64,000 nt of DNA from Halomonas alimentaria (lineage in GTDB: Bacteria; Pseudomonadota; Gammaproteobacteria; Pseudomonadales; Halomonadaceae): the NCBI RefSeq assembly GCF_009902005.1, contig NZ_WUTT01000001.1, positions 3,194,829-3,258,828 on the forward strand, given 5' to 3'. The translations under genes were made by a program, and so were the position numbers. The notes beneath the pieces were generated by a model that did no database searches, was not told the DNA's origin, and saw only the letters and a list, made by a program, of their open reading frames with translations. Shown piece by piece: positions 45,371 to 54,403 of the stretch. Position 1 is the first letter of the stretch, and the number at the start of each line of letters is the position of its first letter.

Positions 45371-47431
45371 TCATGAGGCGCAGGCGTCCTCCTTGTTGAG
45401 GGCGCTGTTCTGCAGGGCCAGCGCCTTCTCCAGAGTATCGATGCCGCGGGCCTCGAGGCGCGGCAGCAGCGAGAGCCAGAGTTCGGCGGTGACTCGGGCG
45501 TCGCCCAGGGCGGTGTGCCGGGTGCCGGGCGGGAAGGCGAGGTCGTAGCGCTCGGCCAGGGTGTCGAGGTCGTGGCCGTCGAGGCTGGCATCGAGCGCCC
45601 GGGAGATCAGCAGGGTGTCGAGCACCGGCATGTCCAGCTCGATGCCGGCCCCCGGCGGCTGCAGGGCCAGCAGGTCGAAGGCGGCATTGTGGGCCAGGAT
45701 CACCGCATCCCCCACGTAGTCGCGGAAGCGCGGCAGGGCCACCGAGAGGGGCGGGGCGCCGGCCACCGCATCGTCGGTGATGCCGTGGATGGCGGTGCTG
45801 GCCGGCGGGATCGGCTTGCCCGGATCGACGTAGAGATCGAAGGTCTCGCTGGCCAGCAGGCGGGCGTTGACGATGCGACAGGCGCCGATGCTGATCACGG
45901 TATCCCCGCGGCGCAGCTCCAGGCCGGTGGTCTCGGTGTCGAACGCGACGACCTCCAGGGCGCGCAGCGGGCGCGCAGCGAGCTCGGCATCGGGGGCCGG
46001 CAGGTCGGCGATGCCGAAGTCGTGGAACTCGGGGCGTGGCGGGGTCGCCGGAAGTGGCGCACCGACGCGTTCGGTGGCCGGCAGGGGCAGGCGCAGGCGG
46101 GCATGCTCGCCGTCGTCATCGGCCAGGCTCCAGGCGTCGCTGGCGTGCTGACGCAGCACGTCGGCCACCCGTGGGTTGAGGGGCAGTGACTCCAGATGCT
46201 GCTGCTGCCACTCGCCGAGGCAGCGCTCGGAGAGCGGCGCACCCCGCCAGATCAGGTCTAGGTAGACCCGCTTGTTGCCCAGGCAAACCTCGCCCTCCAG
46301 GGGTGTCTCGCCCAGCTTCGCCTCCAGGGTATCGAGCAGCGAGCCAAGCAGCACCAGCAGGGCGCTGGCGTCGCCCTTGAGCCAGGCCGGCATGCCCACG
46401 GCGGTGACCTGGCGCTCGGCGGGGCGACGTTCGTTGAGGCTGGCCCAGAGGTCGTTGGACCACAGCGGGATCAGGCGTTCGCCCTCCTGCTGCATGCGCT
46501 CGACCAGCGAGGCGAGGCCCTCGATGTCCTCGCCCAGGCCCTGACTCTCCTCATGGATCACCCTCTCCAGCCGGCGGCGCATCTCCCCGGCCCCTTCGGG
46601 CAGGGCGGAGAGGGCATCGGCGGCGCTGGTCAGGCTGGCGCCGTGGCGGCGCAGGCGGGGCAGGCCGTCGAGCAGTTCGGCCCGGGCACCCATCTCGCTG
46701 GTCCAGGCGGCAGTGGTGTCGGTGAGCGTGAGCAGGGTCTCGCCATGGCTGCCGGGCACCCGGCGCAGCATGGCGCGCAGCCAGCGTTCGCCGCTGGGGA
46801 CGAGCACCTCACGCGGGGCGCCATTGGCGGGAAGCTGGCGCAGGGCGTCCTGCAGGCTCGTGGCCGGCAGCAGGGTCTCGAGTCGCTTGCCCAGCCCCAG
46901 GCTGGCATGGTCCTCGAACAGTGCCTCGGCGGCCTGGTTGAAGAGCAGGATGCGACGATGGTGGTCGCACAGCAGCAGCGGGGTGTCGAGCACCTGCAGC
47001 AGCGTCTCCAGCTCCTGGCGGATACGCGCGGCGCTGCGGGCCCCCTCGGCGTGGGCAGTGGCCAGGCGCGAGCGATCGCTGCGCCACGCCTCGCGCACCC
47101 GCACCAGGTCGGGCCCGAGGGCACGCAACCAGCCTTCGGGCGGGTAGTCGTCACGGGCATCGGGGTTGGCCACCAGCCGCGCCAGTTGCACCTGAAGGTG
47201 GCGCAGCGGGGTGAACAATTGGCGCTCCAGCAGCAGGCCGACCAGGAAGATGGTTCCGCCGCCGGAGAAGCAACCCGCCCACAGCACCAGCCGGGCGAAG
47301 CCCTGGGGCTGGAAGAGGGTGTCGAGCCACAGGGCGAAGGTGGCGCCGCCGAAGATGCTGATGCCGCTGAGCAGCAGCCACAGGCCGATGAGGCGCTGGC
47401 GGCGGGGCAGGCCGGAGGGTCGACGCGCCAT
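45371..47431 (-). CDS. Membrane PAS-like protein fused to a DnaQ-type 3'-5' exonuclease
   Basis: This 686-residue protein has two N-terminal membrane helices (IGLWLLLSGISIFGGATFAL and a second near 48-70), a PAS-like domain (about 150-250, with LLCDHHRRILLFNQAAEALF), and a helical middle (about 265-465) shaped like the dimerisation and ATPase part of a kinase but lacking clear kinase motifs. It ends in a DEDDh exonuclease (about 490-686) with VAFDTETTGLELRRGDTVIS, LAHNAAFDLLAL and RHTALGDARVTAELW. All acidic catalytic residues are visible. It is coupled to the CheY-like gene by a shared base. Confidence 0.82.
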   Translation of the reverse strand: MARRPSGLPRRQRLIGLWLLLSGISIFGGATFALWLDTLFQPQGFARLVLWAGCFSGGGTIFLVGLLLERQLFTPLRHLQVQLARLVANPDARDDYPPEGWLRALGPDLVRVREAWRSDRSRLATAHAEGARSAARIRQELETLLQVLDTPLLLCDHHRRILLFNQAAEALFEDHASLGLGKRLETLLPATSLQDALRQLPANGAPREVLVPSGERWLRAMLRRVPGSHGETLLTLTDTTAAWTSEMGARAELLDGLPRLRRHGASLTSAADALSALPEGAGEMRRRLERVIHEESQGLGEDIEGLASLVERMQQEGERLIPLWSNDLWASLNERRPAERQVTAVGMPAWLKGDASALLVLLGSLLDTLEAKLGETPLEGEVCLGNKRVYLDLIWRGAPLSERCLGEWQQQHLESLPLNPRVADVLRQHASDAWSLADDDGEHARLRLPLPATERVGAPLPATPPRPEFHDFGIADLPAPDAELAARPLRALEVVAFDTETTGLELRRGDTVISIGACRIVNARLLASETFDLYVDPGKPIPPASTAIHGITDDAVAGAPPLSVALPRFRDYVGDAVILAHNAAFDLLALQPPGAGIELDMPVLDTLLISRALDASLDGHDLDTLAERYDLAFPPGTRHTALGDARVTAELWLSLLPRLEARGIDTLEKALALQNSALNKEDACAS

Positions 47432-47802
47432 CAGGACACCTCGGCGAGCAGGGACTTGACCTTCTCCACCAGCGCCTGGGTGGAGAAGGGCTTGGTGACA
47501 TAGTCGTCGGCACCCAGCGCCAGGCCCTTTTCGCGCTCCACCTCACGGCCGTGGGCGGTGAGCATGATGATCGGCAGGCGGGCGTGGGTCGGGTCGCCGC
47601 GCAGGCGCTCGAGGACATCGAAGCCGCTGATGCCGGGCAGGCTGATATCCAGCAGCACCAGGTCCGGTGGACCCTCCTCGACGCGCGCCAGGGCGCTCTC
47701 GCCATCCTCGGCGGTGACTACCTCGAAGCCGGCCTGCTGCATGAGGAACTCCAGCGACAGGACGATATTGGGTTCATCGTCCACCACCAGCACCTTGGCC
47801 AT
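47431..47802 (-). CDS. CheY-like single-domain response regulator
   Basis: This 123-residue protein is a bare receiver domain: [20 protein letters not shown], phospho-Asp in [15 protein letters not shown], Thr in [10 protein letters not shown] and Lys in DDYVTKPFS. With no output domain it must act by protein contact, perhaps on the PAS-exonuclease protein or another regulator. It is first in the minus-strand run that leads to the symporter-kinase, whose phospho-His is its likely donor. Confidence 0.9.
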   Translation of the reverse strand: MAKVLVVDDEPNIVLSLEFLMQQAGFEVVTAEDGESALARVEEGPPDLVLLDISLPGISGFDVLERLRGDPTHARLPIIMLTAHGREVEREKGLALGADDYVTKPFSTQALVEKVKSLLAEVS

Positions 47803-47936
47803 GACGCACTCCTGTTATTTATCGTCGTTGTTGCGGTCAGTCTAAGTGGCCGCCGATGGCCGGGCAAAGACGACCTTGGCAGGAGTCGTTGTGTGCTGCG
47901 TGCTAGGGTGACCCCATGGACAACCGGGAGAGTCGC

Positions 47937-48620
47937 ATGATCGAAGTACACCATCTGGAGAATTCCCGCTCGCAGCGGGTCGTATGGCTGCTCGAGGAGC
48001 TGGGTGTCGAGTTCGAGATCGTGACCCATCGGCGCGACCCCCAGACCCTGCTGGCCCCAGACACCCTGCGCGAGCTGCACCCGCTCGGCAAGTCGCCGCT
48101 GATCCAGGATCGCAGTCGCAGTGAGCGTGTGCTGGCCGAGTCGGGGGCGATCCTCGACTACCTGGTCGAGCATCACGACCCCGAGGGTCGGCTGGTGCCG
48201 CCCGGCGGCAGCGAAGCCTTCGAGCGCTACCGCTTCTGGATGCACCACGCCGAGGGCTCGGCGATGCCCCCGCTGGTGATGCGGCTAGTGTTCTCGCGGC
48301 TCGGCCAGCCGCCGGTGCCGGCTCTGGCGCGGCCGCTGGGCAGGCTGTTTGCGCGCGGGGTCGAGCAGCAGTACCTGGGACCGGAGATCCGCCGCCTGGT
48401 GGCGTTCTGGGAGGATGAGCTGGCCCGCGGGCCCTGGTTCGCCGGCGAGGCGTTCAGTGTCGCCGATATCCAGATGAGCTTCCCGGTGCTGGCCCTGGCC
48501 AGCCGGGGCGGCCTGGAGGGCTACCTGAACCTGCAGGCCTTCCTCGCGGCGTGCCGCGAGCGCGAGGCCTATCAACGCACGGTGGCGCGTATCGGCGAGT
48601 TCGGCCTCCACGCCACCTGA
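47937..48620 (+). CDS. Glutathione S-transferase family protein
   Basis: This 227-residue protein has an N-terminal thioredoxin-like GST domain (HHLENSRSQRVVWLLEELGV, then HPLGKSPLI and AESGAILDYLVE) and an all-helical C-terminal domain (SVADIQMSFPVLAL). The Ser in NSRS is the likely glutathione-activating residue. The ATG at 47937 follows GGGAGAG; an earlier ATG at 47916 is less likely. The substrate is unknown. Confidence 0.87.
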   Translation: MIEVHHLENSRSQRVVWLLEELGVEFEIVTHRRDPQTLLAPDTLRELHPLGKSPLIQDRSRSERVLAESGAILDYLVEHHDPEGRLVPPGGSEAFERYRFWMHHAEGSAMPPLVMRLVFSRLGQPPVPALARPLGRLFARGVEQQYLGPEIRRLVAFWEDELARGPWFAGEAFSVADIQMSFPVLALASRGGLEGYLNLQAFLAACREREAYQRTVARIGEFGLHAT

Positions 48621-48645
48621 TGCCATCCGATTCGATGGTTCTAAT

Positions 48646-48662
48646 ACTTTCGTCGCGAAAGT
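48646..48662. promoter_or_regulatory. 17-base palindrome upstream of cstA
   Basis: ACTTTCG and CGAAAGT flank TCG as a perfect inverted repeat, 119 bases before cstA. It could be an operator or the end of the GST transcript; no T-run follows. Confidence 0.4.
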
Positions 48663-48781
48663 GGTGATTAGCCAGCGAAGCGCATGGACGCGAAGGTAAC
48701 AAGGTTAGACCATTGTCTGCAGGGTCCCGTACCGAGGCCTTGCATCCTGTTCAACCCACACCCACCTGCTAGGAGTGTGCC

Positions 48782-50458
48782 ATGAGTGCCATTCTCGTCC
48801 TGGTCCTGGGTCTTGCCGCGATGGCGGCCGGGTACTTCCTGTACTCGAAGTTCATCGCCGAGAAGATCTACCGACTGGACCCCGACTTCAAGACGCCCGC
48901 CCACGAGTTCGAAGATGGCGTCGACTTCGTGCCCACCAACCGCTATGTGCTGTGGGGCCACCACTTCACCTCCGTGGCCGGCGCCGCCCCCATCGTGGGG
49001 CCCGCCATCGCGGTGATCTGGGGCTGGGTACCTGCCTTCCTGTGGGTGGTGCTGGGCACCGTGTTCTTCGCCGGGGTGCATGATTCCGGTGCCATCTGGG
49101 CCAGCGTGCGCAACAAGGCCAAGTCGGTCGGTGCCCTGACCGGCGATGTGGTCGGCAAGCGAGCGCGCAGCATCTTCATGATCGTCATCTTCCTGGTGCT
49201 GCTGATGGTCAACGCGGTGTTCGCCGTGGTGATCGCCGGCCTGATGATGAACTTCTCAAGCGCCGTGGTCCCGGTGTGGGGCGCCATCCTGGTGGCCCTG
49301 GTGATCGGCCAGATGATCTATCGCCGCAAGATGAGCCTGCCGATGGTCTCCATCGTCGGCGTCGTCGCGCTCTATGCGCTGATCGGCATTGGTCCCTCGG
49401 TGCCCCTGCAGATGCCGGCGGAAGTCGCAGGTGTCTCGGGTAACGCCATCTGGATCCTGCTGCTGTTTGGCTATGCCGCCATCGCCTCGCTGCTGCCGGT
49501 GTGGGTGCTGTTGCAACCGCGTGACTACATCAACGGCCTGCAGCTGTTTGTCGGCCTGATCGTGCTCTACGGTGCCATCCTGCTGCTCAACCCGAGCATG
49601 ATCGCCCCGGCCTTCAACGACAACGTGCCGGCCGGCACGCCATCGCTGCTGCCGCTGCTGTTCGTGACCATCGCCTGCGGTGCGATTTCCGGCTTCCATG
49701 GCCTGGTCTCCTCCGGCACCACCTCCAAGCAGCTCAACAAGGAAACCGACGCCCGCTTCGTCGGCTACTTCGGTGCCGTGGGTGAGGGCATGCTGGCGCT
49801 GGCCGCCATCCTCGCCGCGACCGCCGGCTTCGCCAGCCTCGCCGACTGGGAGGCGATGTACACCGCCTTCGGTCAGGGTGGCGTCAACGCCTTCGTCGAG
49901 GGTGGCGCCTTCATCATCCACAACGGCCTGGGCCTGCCCGAAGCCACCGCGGCGACCCTGCTCACCGTGATGGCGGCGCTGTTCGCCGGCACCACTATGG
50001 ATACCGGCCTGCGCCTGCAGCGCTACATCTTCCAGGAGTGGGGCGAGATCTATAATCAGCAGTGGATGAAGAAGCCCGCGGTGGCCACCCTGCTGGCGGT
50101 GGGCAGCTGCCTGCTGCTGGCCTTCGGTGCCGGCGGTGCGGATGGTTCCGGTGGCCTGATCATCTGGCCGCTGTTCGGTACCACCAACCAGCTGCTGGCC
50201 GGCCTGACCCTGCTGGTGGTCACGGTGATGCTGGTGCGCCTGGGTCGCCCGATGTGGTACACCCTGGCCCCGCTGGCCTTCCTGCTGGTGATGACCATCG
50301 CCGCGTTGCTGATCCAGCTGCGCACCTTCTTCGACCAGGGCAACTACTTCCTGCTGGGCCTGGATATCGTGGTACTGGTGGCCGCGATCCTGGTGGCGCT
50401 GGAGTGTGTCTCTGCGCTCAAGCGGCTGCGCAACGAGGCGCCTGCCAAGCAGGAGTGA
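48782..50458 (+). CDS. cstA: Carbon starvation protein CstA
   Basis: This 558-residue protein has about 15-16 membrane helices. CstA hallmarks are HEFEDGVDFVPTNRYVLWGH, VAGAAPIVGPAIAVIWGWVP, GVHDSGAIW and ACGAISGFHGLVSSGTTSKQ. CstA-family proteins import pyruvate or peptides and are induced by carbon limitation. AGGAGTG precedes the ATG. The next gene starts 16 bases downstream, so they form an operon. Confidence 0.95.
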   Translation: MSAILVLVLGLAAMAAGYFLYSKFIAEKIYRLDPDFKTPAHEFEDGVDFVPTNRYVLWGHHFTSVAGAAPIVGPAIAVIWGWVPAFLWVVLGTVFFAGVHDSGAIWASVRNKAKSVGALTGDVVGKRARSIFMIVIFLVLLMVNAVFAVVIAGLMMNFSSAVVPVWGAILVALVIGQMIYRRKMSLPMVSIVGVVALYALIGIGPSVPLQMPAEVAGVSGNAIWILLLFGYAAIASLLPVWVLLQPRDYINGLQLFVGLIVLYGAILLLNPSMIAPAFNDNVPAGTPSLLPLLFVTIACGAISGFHGLVSSGTTSKQLNKETDARFVGYFGAVGEGMLALAAILAATAGFASLADWEAMYTAFGQGGVNAFVEGGAFIIHNGLGLPEATAATLLTVMAALFAGTTMDTGLRLQRYIFQEWGEIYNQQWMKKPAVATLLAVGSCLLLAFGAGGADGSGGLIIWPLFGTTNQLLAGLTLLVVTVMLVRLGRPMWYTLAPLAFLLVMTIAALLIQLRTFFDQGNYFLLGLDIVVLVAAILVALECVSALKRLRNEAPAKQE

Positions 50459-50474
50459 ACGCAAGGAGAGAAGG

Positions 50475-50777
50475 ATGAGCGACGACCGACACGAGGGTCG
50501 TGAGGCTCGTCTCGAACGGATTCGGGCCTGGCTTAGCCAGGCCCGTTTCTTCGCGGAGGAGGTCTACTCCTCCCCCTATCGGGGCGCGATAGCCCGTGCC
50601 CGGCGAGACGAGGACGACCTCTTCATGCTGCTGGTGTTCTCCGAGATGATGGGAGTTCCCAATCCGGCGGCCTACTACACCCTGGAGCTGCAGCCCCTGC
50701 TGCTGGAGCGTTTCCATGACTGGCACCGCCGCATGGGCATGGAGCGTTCGCCGCTGGATCATTTCAAGTGTTGCTGA
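50475..50777 (+). CDS. Small Cys-Cys-terminated protein (cory-CC-star-like)
   Basis: This 100-residue protein ends LDHFKCC followed directly by the stop codon, and contains YSSPYRGAIARARRDEDDLF and FSEMMGVPNPAAYYTLEL. The pattern fits what I recall as the cory-CC-star family, named for the terminal Cys pair. It has no membrane helix or signal. It follows cstA by 16 bases and precedes an ArsA-like ATPase. The Cys pair could bind metal or form a disulfide; the function is unknown. Confidence 0.72.
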   Translation: MSDDRHEGREARLERIRAWLSQARFFAEEVYSSPYRGAIARARRDEDDLFMLLVFSEMMGVPNPAAYYTLELQPLLLERFHDWHRRMGMERSPLDHFKCC

Positions 50778-50804
50778 ACAGAATCAGCAGCAGGCTTCGA
50801 CCGA

Positions 50805-50914
50805 GGAGCGCCGGGGATATCTCGTAGGGGAGGTCCTTCGCCATGGATGGCGTCGGTAGCGCCCAGGGAGGGGTTCACAGCGCCTCCCCGAAGAGATGTC
50901 ACCGGTATAGCTCC
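50805..50914 (+). repeat. 110-bp hairpin repeat, copy 1
   Basis: It has ends GGAGCGCCGGGGATATCTC and GAGATGTCACCGGTATAGCTCC-type arms that pair, with a core GATGGCGTCGGTAGCG and an inner GGGGAGG/CCTCCCC stem. It fills most of the 192-base gap between the Cys-Cys protein gene and arsA. The paired arm differs from the other copies but remains complementary. Confidence 0.8.
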
Positions 50915-50969
50915 GAGGGCCTGAATCGCTCTGTATTGGCGGCCCTTAGTTGATAGCCACTGGAGTCAT

Positions 50970-51977
50970 ATGAAACAGTTACTGGAAAAGCGCCTGCTCT
51001 GGGTGGGCGGCAAGGGCGGGGTCGGCAAGACCACCGTGGCCGCGGCCCTGGCGGTGCTCGCCGCCCGACGCGGTAAGCGCGTGCTGGTGGTCTCCACCGA
51101 CCCGGCCCACAGCCTCGGCGATGTGTTCGACCGCGAGCTGGCCGACACGCCCCGGCGGTTGCTGCCCAACCTCGATGCCATGGAGATCGACCCCGATGCC
51201 GAGGTGGAGGCCCACCTGGCCCGGGTCACCTCTCAGATGCGGCGCTACGCGGCGCCGGAGATGATGGCCGAGCTGGAGCGCCAGATGCGCCTGACCCGGC
51301 TGTCGCCGGGGACCCAGGAGGCGGCGTTGCTCGAGCGGCTGGCGCGGATCATCACCGATGACGAGGCCGACTGGGACCTGATCATCTTCGATACCGCGCC
51401 CACCGGCCATACCTTGCGGCTGCTGACCCTGCCCGAAGCCATGGCGGCCTGGACCGATGGCCTGCTGGCGCATAACCGCAAGTCCGAGGAGCTGGGCAAG
51501 GTGCTCTCACACCTGACGCCCAAGCGCGGCCGCGACGTGGCGAGCCCCTTCGATGATCCGAAGGAGAACGAGCTGGCCGACCTGGACGACAAGACCCGCG
51601 ATGTGGCGAAGACCCTGATCGATCGCCGGCGCCTCTTCCACCAGGCGCGGCGACGCATCGAGAACGCCGAGGAGAGCGGCTTCCTCTTCGTGCTGACGCC
51701 GGAACGGCTGCCGATCCTCGAGACCGCCCGGGCCGTGGCGACCCTGGAGGAGGCCCATGTCCCGGTAGCCGGAACCCTGGTCAACCGGGTCATTCCGCCG
51801 GAGGCCGATGGCGACTTCCTCAACGCTCGCCGCGAACAGGAGGCCACCTACCTGGCACGTATCGACGAGGAGCTGGGTCACCTGCCGCGCCCGCGGCTAC
51901 CCTGGCTGCCCACCGACGTGCAGGGCATCGAGATCCTCGAGCAGTTGGCGGAACGCCTCGAGGCCGAGGGCTTCTAG
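50970..51977 (+). CDS. ArsA/Get3-family ATPase
   Basis: This 335-residue P-loop ATPase has the deviant Walker A VGGKGGVGKTTVAAAL, switch I STDPAHSLGDVF and switch II FDTAPTGHTLRLL. These match ArsA and Get3 single-domain ATPases, which act in arsenite export or in handling of membrane-anchored proteins. No arsenic genes lie nearby. Its neighbours are cstA and the Cys-Cys protein, so it may serve a membrane-protein targeting or metal-handling role; this is inference. Its stop CTAG is shared with the convergent YdcF-like gene. Confidence 0.88.
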   Translation: MKQLLEKRLLWVGGKGGVGKTTVAAALAVLAARRGKRVLVVSTDPAHSLGDVFDRELADTPRRLLPNLDAMEIDPDAEVEAHLARVTSQMRRYAAPEMMAELERQMRLTRLSPGTQEAALLERLARIITDDEADWDLIIFDTAPTGHTLRLLTLPEAMAAWTDGLLAHNRKSEELGKVLSHLTPKRGRDVASPFDDPKENELADLDDKTRDVAKTLIDRRRLFHQARRRIENAEESGFLFVLTPERLPILETARAVATLEEAHVPVAGTLVNRVIPPEADGDFLNARREQEATYLARIDEELGHLPRPRLPWLPTDVQGIEILEQLAERLEAEGF

Positions 51978-52723
51978 CGGGTCGGCAGCTGGGTCTTGAG
52001 CCAGCTGACCCCGCGACCCAGCCACTCGTGCAGGGCGCGGGTGCTCTGGTTGAGGTGGTAGGCGCGCGGGATCCAGGCATGCAGGCCCGGCGGCGGGGCG
52101 CTGGCAAACTCGGTGGGTGCCGCGACCACCTCCAGGCCCGCCCCCTCGAACTCCGCGCTCGCCCGGGGCAGGTGCCAGGCCTGGGAGACCAGCGCGACGC
52201 GCTCGATCCCCGCCGCCTCCAGCATGGCGGCGCTGAAGCGCGCATTCTCCGCGGTGTTGCGGCTCTCGCCCTCCAGCCAGCGTACCGGCACCCCGAACAC
52301 CTCACGCAGTGCCGCGGCCATCAGGCTGGCCTCGGCGCTGTGTTCGTCATGGACGCGACCGCCGCTGACCAGGATCGGCCAGTCGCTGCCACGCTGCAGC
52401 CAGGCGCCATAGGCCAGGCGTCGCCAGGTGGGATTGCTGGGGGCGTCGCCCCAGCCGAACTCGGGGCTCTGGTAGTCGCGGCCGCCGCCGAGGATGACGA
52501 TGGCCCCCTCGCCACGCAGGGCCGCTGGGCCAGAGAGCGGCGGCGGTTCCAGCCCCTGGCGCAGGGCGTGGCTCGCTATCGGGGTGGCGAGCACCAGCAG
52601 GCTGGCCAGCCCCAGGGCGATCAGCAGTCCGCCTGTCAGCCGTCGGGCGCCGGCAGCGAGGCCGGCGAGGATCAGCAGGGCGTTGATGACCGGCGGCAGC
52701 AGGAGGTATTTCAGCGCTTCCAT
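51974..52723 (-). CDS. YdcF/SanA-like membrane protein (DUF218)
   Basis: This 249-residue protein has two N-terminal membrane helices, then a DUF218 domain: AIVILGGGRDYQSPEFGWGD, ILVSGGRVHDEHSAEASLMA, SRNTAENARFSAAMLEAAGI and ALVSQAWHLPRASAEFEGAG. ElyC-like relatives act in cell-envelope lipid-carrier and peptidoglycan metabolism. The ATG at 52723 gives a normal N-terminus. The stop is shared with arsA on the other strand. Confidence 0.87.
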   Translation of the reverse strand: MEALKYLLLPPVINALLILAGLAAGARRLTGGLLIALGLASLLVLATPIASHALRQGLEPPPLSGPAALRGEGAIVILGGGRDYQSPEFGWGDAPSNPTWRRLAYGAWLQRGSDWPILVSGGRVHDEHSAEASLMAAALREVFGVPVRWLEGESRNTAENARFSAAMLEAAGIERVALVSQAWHLPRASAEFEGAGLEVVAAPTEFASAPPPGLHAWIPRAYHLNQSTRALHEWLGRGVSWLKTQLPTR

Positions 52724-52805
52724 GTAGTGAACTCGTCGGGGCCTGCCGCCAGTCAATCAGGCTATAAGGGTCGATGCCAGCCTTCAGTCGTCAACGGCTG
52801 CCCGG

Positions 52806-53441
52806 CTACAGCTCGGTCTTCTCCTTGAACTCGCAGAGATCCTCGATCACGCAGCTGCCGCAGCGGGGCTTGCGTGCCACGCAGGTGTAGCGGCCATGCA
52901 GGATCAGCCAGTGGTGGGCATCCTGGCGAAACTCCTTCGGCACATGGCGCAGCAGCTTCTTCTCCACCTCGACCACATCCTTGCCGCGGGCGATGCCGGT
53001 GCGGTTGGAGACCCGGAAGATATGGGTGTCCACGGCGATGGTGGGCTGGCCGAAGGCGGTGTTGAGGATCACATTGGCGGTCTTGCGCCCCACGCCAGGC
53101 AGTGCCTCGAGGGCGGCCCGGGTCTCGGGCACCTGGCCGCCATGCTTCTCCACCAGCAGGTGGCAGGTCTTCATCAGGTTCTCGGCCTTGGTGTTGTAGA
53201 GGCCGATGGTCTTGATGTGTTCCTTGAGCCCCTCGAGGCCGAGCTCGATGATCGCCTGGGGGGTGTTGGCGACGGGGAAGAGCCGGGCCGTGGCCTTGTT
53301 GACACCCACATCGGTGGCCTGGGCGGAGAGCAGCACCGCGGCGAGCAGCTCGAAGGGTGTCTCCCAGTTGAGCTCGGTGGTGGGCTCGGGGTTGTGTTCG
53401 CGCAGCCGCGCGAAGATCTCGTAGCGTTTCTGGGCGTTCAT
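52806..53441 (-). CDS. nth: Endonuclease III
   Basis: This 211-residue DNA glycosylase has LLSAQATDVGVNKATARLF, the helix-hairpin-helix LPGVGRKTANVIL with catalytic Lys in GRKTAN, VDTHIFRVSNR with the catalytic Asp, and the C-terminal cluster site C-x6-C-x2-C-x5-C in CVARKPRCGSCVIEDLC. It removes oxidised pyrimidines and nicks abasic sites. It lies downstream of rsxB on the same strand with a hairpin repeat between them. Confidence 0.96.
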   Translation of the reverse strand: MNAQKRYEIFARLREHNPEPTTELNWETPFELLAAVLLSAQATDVGVNKATARLFPVANTPQAIIELGLEGLKEHIKTIGLYNTKAENLMKTCHLLVEKHGGQVPETRAALEALPGVGRKTANVILNTAFGQPTIAVDTHIFRVSNRTGIARGKDVVEVEKKLLRHVPKEFRQDAHHWLILHGRYTCVARKPRCGSCVIEDLCEFKEKTEL

Positions 53442-53462
53442 TTCAGTCCCTGGCAGGAGCGA

Positions 53463-53572
53463 GGGGCGCCGGGGACAGGCCGAAGAGGAGGTCCTACGCC
53501 AGGGATGGCGTCGGTAGCGTACAGGGATGTATTCACAGCGCCTCCTCGCAGGCCTGTCGCCGGATCAGCCCC
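53463..53572 (+). repeat. 110-bp hairpin repeat, copy 2
   Basis: Outer arms GCCGGGGACAGGCC and GGCCTGTCGCCGG pair; the core has GATGGCGTCGGTAGCG and an inner GAGGAGG/CCTCCTC stem. It lies between rsxB and nth. Confidence 0.85.
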
Positions 53573-53602
53573 AAGCGGTGAAGTCGGGAAAGTGTCATCG
53601 GA

Positions 53603-54397
53603 TCATTCGGACGTGCCTGCTTGCTCCAGCGCGCCTCTGGCCTCGGCGAGCAGCCGCTCGGCCTCGGGGAGCTGGGCGCGGGCGGTGGCTTCTGCCTCGG
53701 CGTCACCGTGACGCCGGGCGCTCTCCAGCTGCTGCTGCACACGCTTGACGGCCTGTTCGGCGGCCTTGAGGGCCATCTGACGCTGGCGCTTCACGACCAC
53801 GTTCCCGGGAGTGGCAGCAGCTCCTGTGCTGTCGGCGCGCCGGCGTTGCTGCATCAAACGCTTCTGGCGCTCCAGGCGCTTGTCGCGGGCCTCCCGTGCC
53901 AGACGCGCCTGGCGGGCACGGTGGCGGCGGCGCCCCAGCTCGGCACGCTGCGCCAGGTAGGCGTCGCGCTCGGCGTCGGTCTCGGCGGCCTGCCAGGCGG
54001 GATGGGGCACCAGGTCGATGCAGTCCACCGGGCAGGGCGCCACGCACAGCTCGCAGCCGGTGCACTCATCAACGATCACCGTATGCATGCGCTTGGCCGC
54101 GCCGAGGATGGCGTCCACCGGGCAGGCCTGGATGCACTTGGTGCAGCCGATGCACTCCGCCTCGCGGATCACCGCGGCCAGCGGCAGCTGGGCGGGCTCC
54201 GCAAGGGGCTGCACGGGCTGGCCGGTCAGCTCGGCCAGCCGGGCGAGGGTGAGCTCGCCACCGGGCGGGCAGCGGTTGATGGGCTCGCCGTCGGCGATCG
54301 CCTCGGCATACGGCAGGCAGCCATCGAAGCCGCACTTGCCGCACTGGGTCTGGGGCAGCAGGGTATCGATGGCCTCGATCAGGTCACGGCGACTCAC
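53603..54397 (-). CDS. rsxB: RnfB/RsxB-type iron-sulfur protein
   Basis: This 264-residue protein has the N-terminal cluster motif [17 protein letters not shown] with a later Cys in NRCPPGG, then two 4Fe-4S ferredoxin motifs ([18 protein letters not shown] and [18 protein letters not shown]). The long C-terminus is charged, Arg/Gln/Ala-rich and probably helical. The N-terminal membrane helix of most RnfB proteins is missing. No other rnf genes are next to it. It probably shuttles electrons, perhaps to the SoxR-reducing or Rnf complex encoded elsewhere. Confidence 0.85.
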   Translation of the reverse strand: MSRRDLIEAIDTLLPQTQCGKCGFDGCLPYAEAIADGEPINRCPPGGELTLARLAELTGQPVQPLAEPAQLPLAAVIREAECIGCTKCIQACPVDAILGAAKRMHTVIVDECTGCELCVAPCPVDCIDLVPHPAWQAAETDAERDAYLAQRAELGRRRHRARQARLAREARDKRLERQKRLMQQRRRADSTGAAATPGNVVVKRQRQMALKAAEQAVKRVQQQLESARRHGDAEAEATARAQLPEAERLLAEARGALEQAGTSE

Positions 54398-54403
54398 GGT
54401 GGC

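Noticed and set aside
43786..45399. Plus-strand reading frame opposite the symporter-kinase
   Set aside because: Gln/His/Gly-rich antisense shadow of a strong coding region.
48721..48745. Sigma-54 promoter before cstA
   Set aside because: A TTGC-like -12 is present, but no GG at the required -24 spacing.
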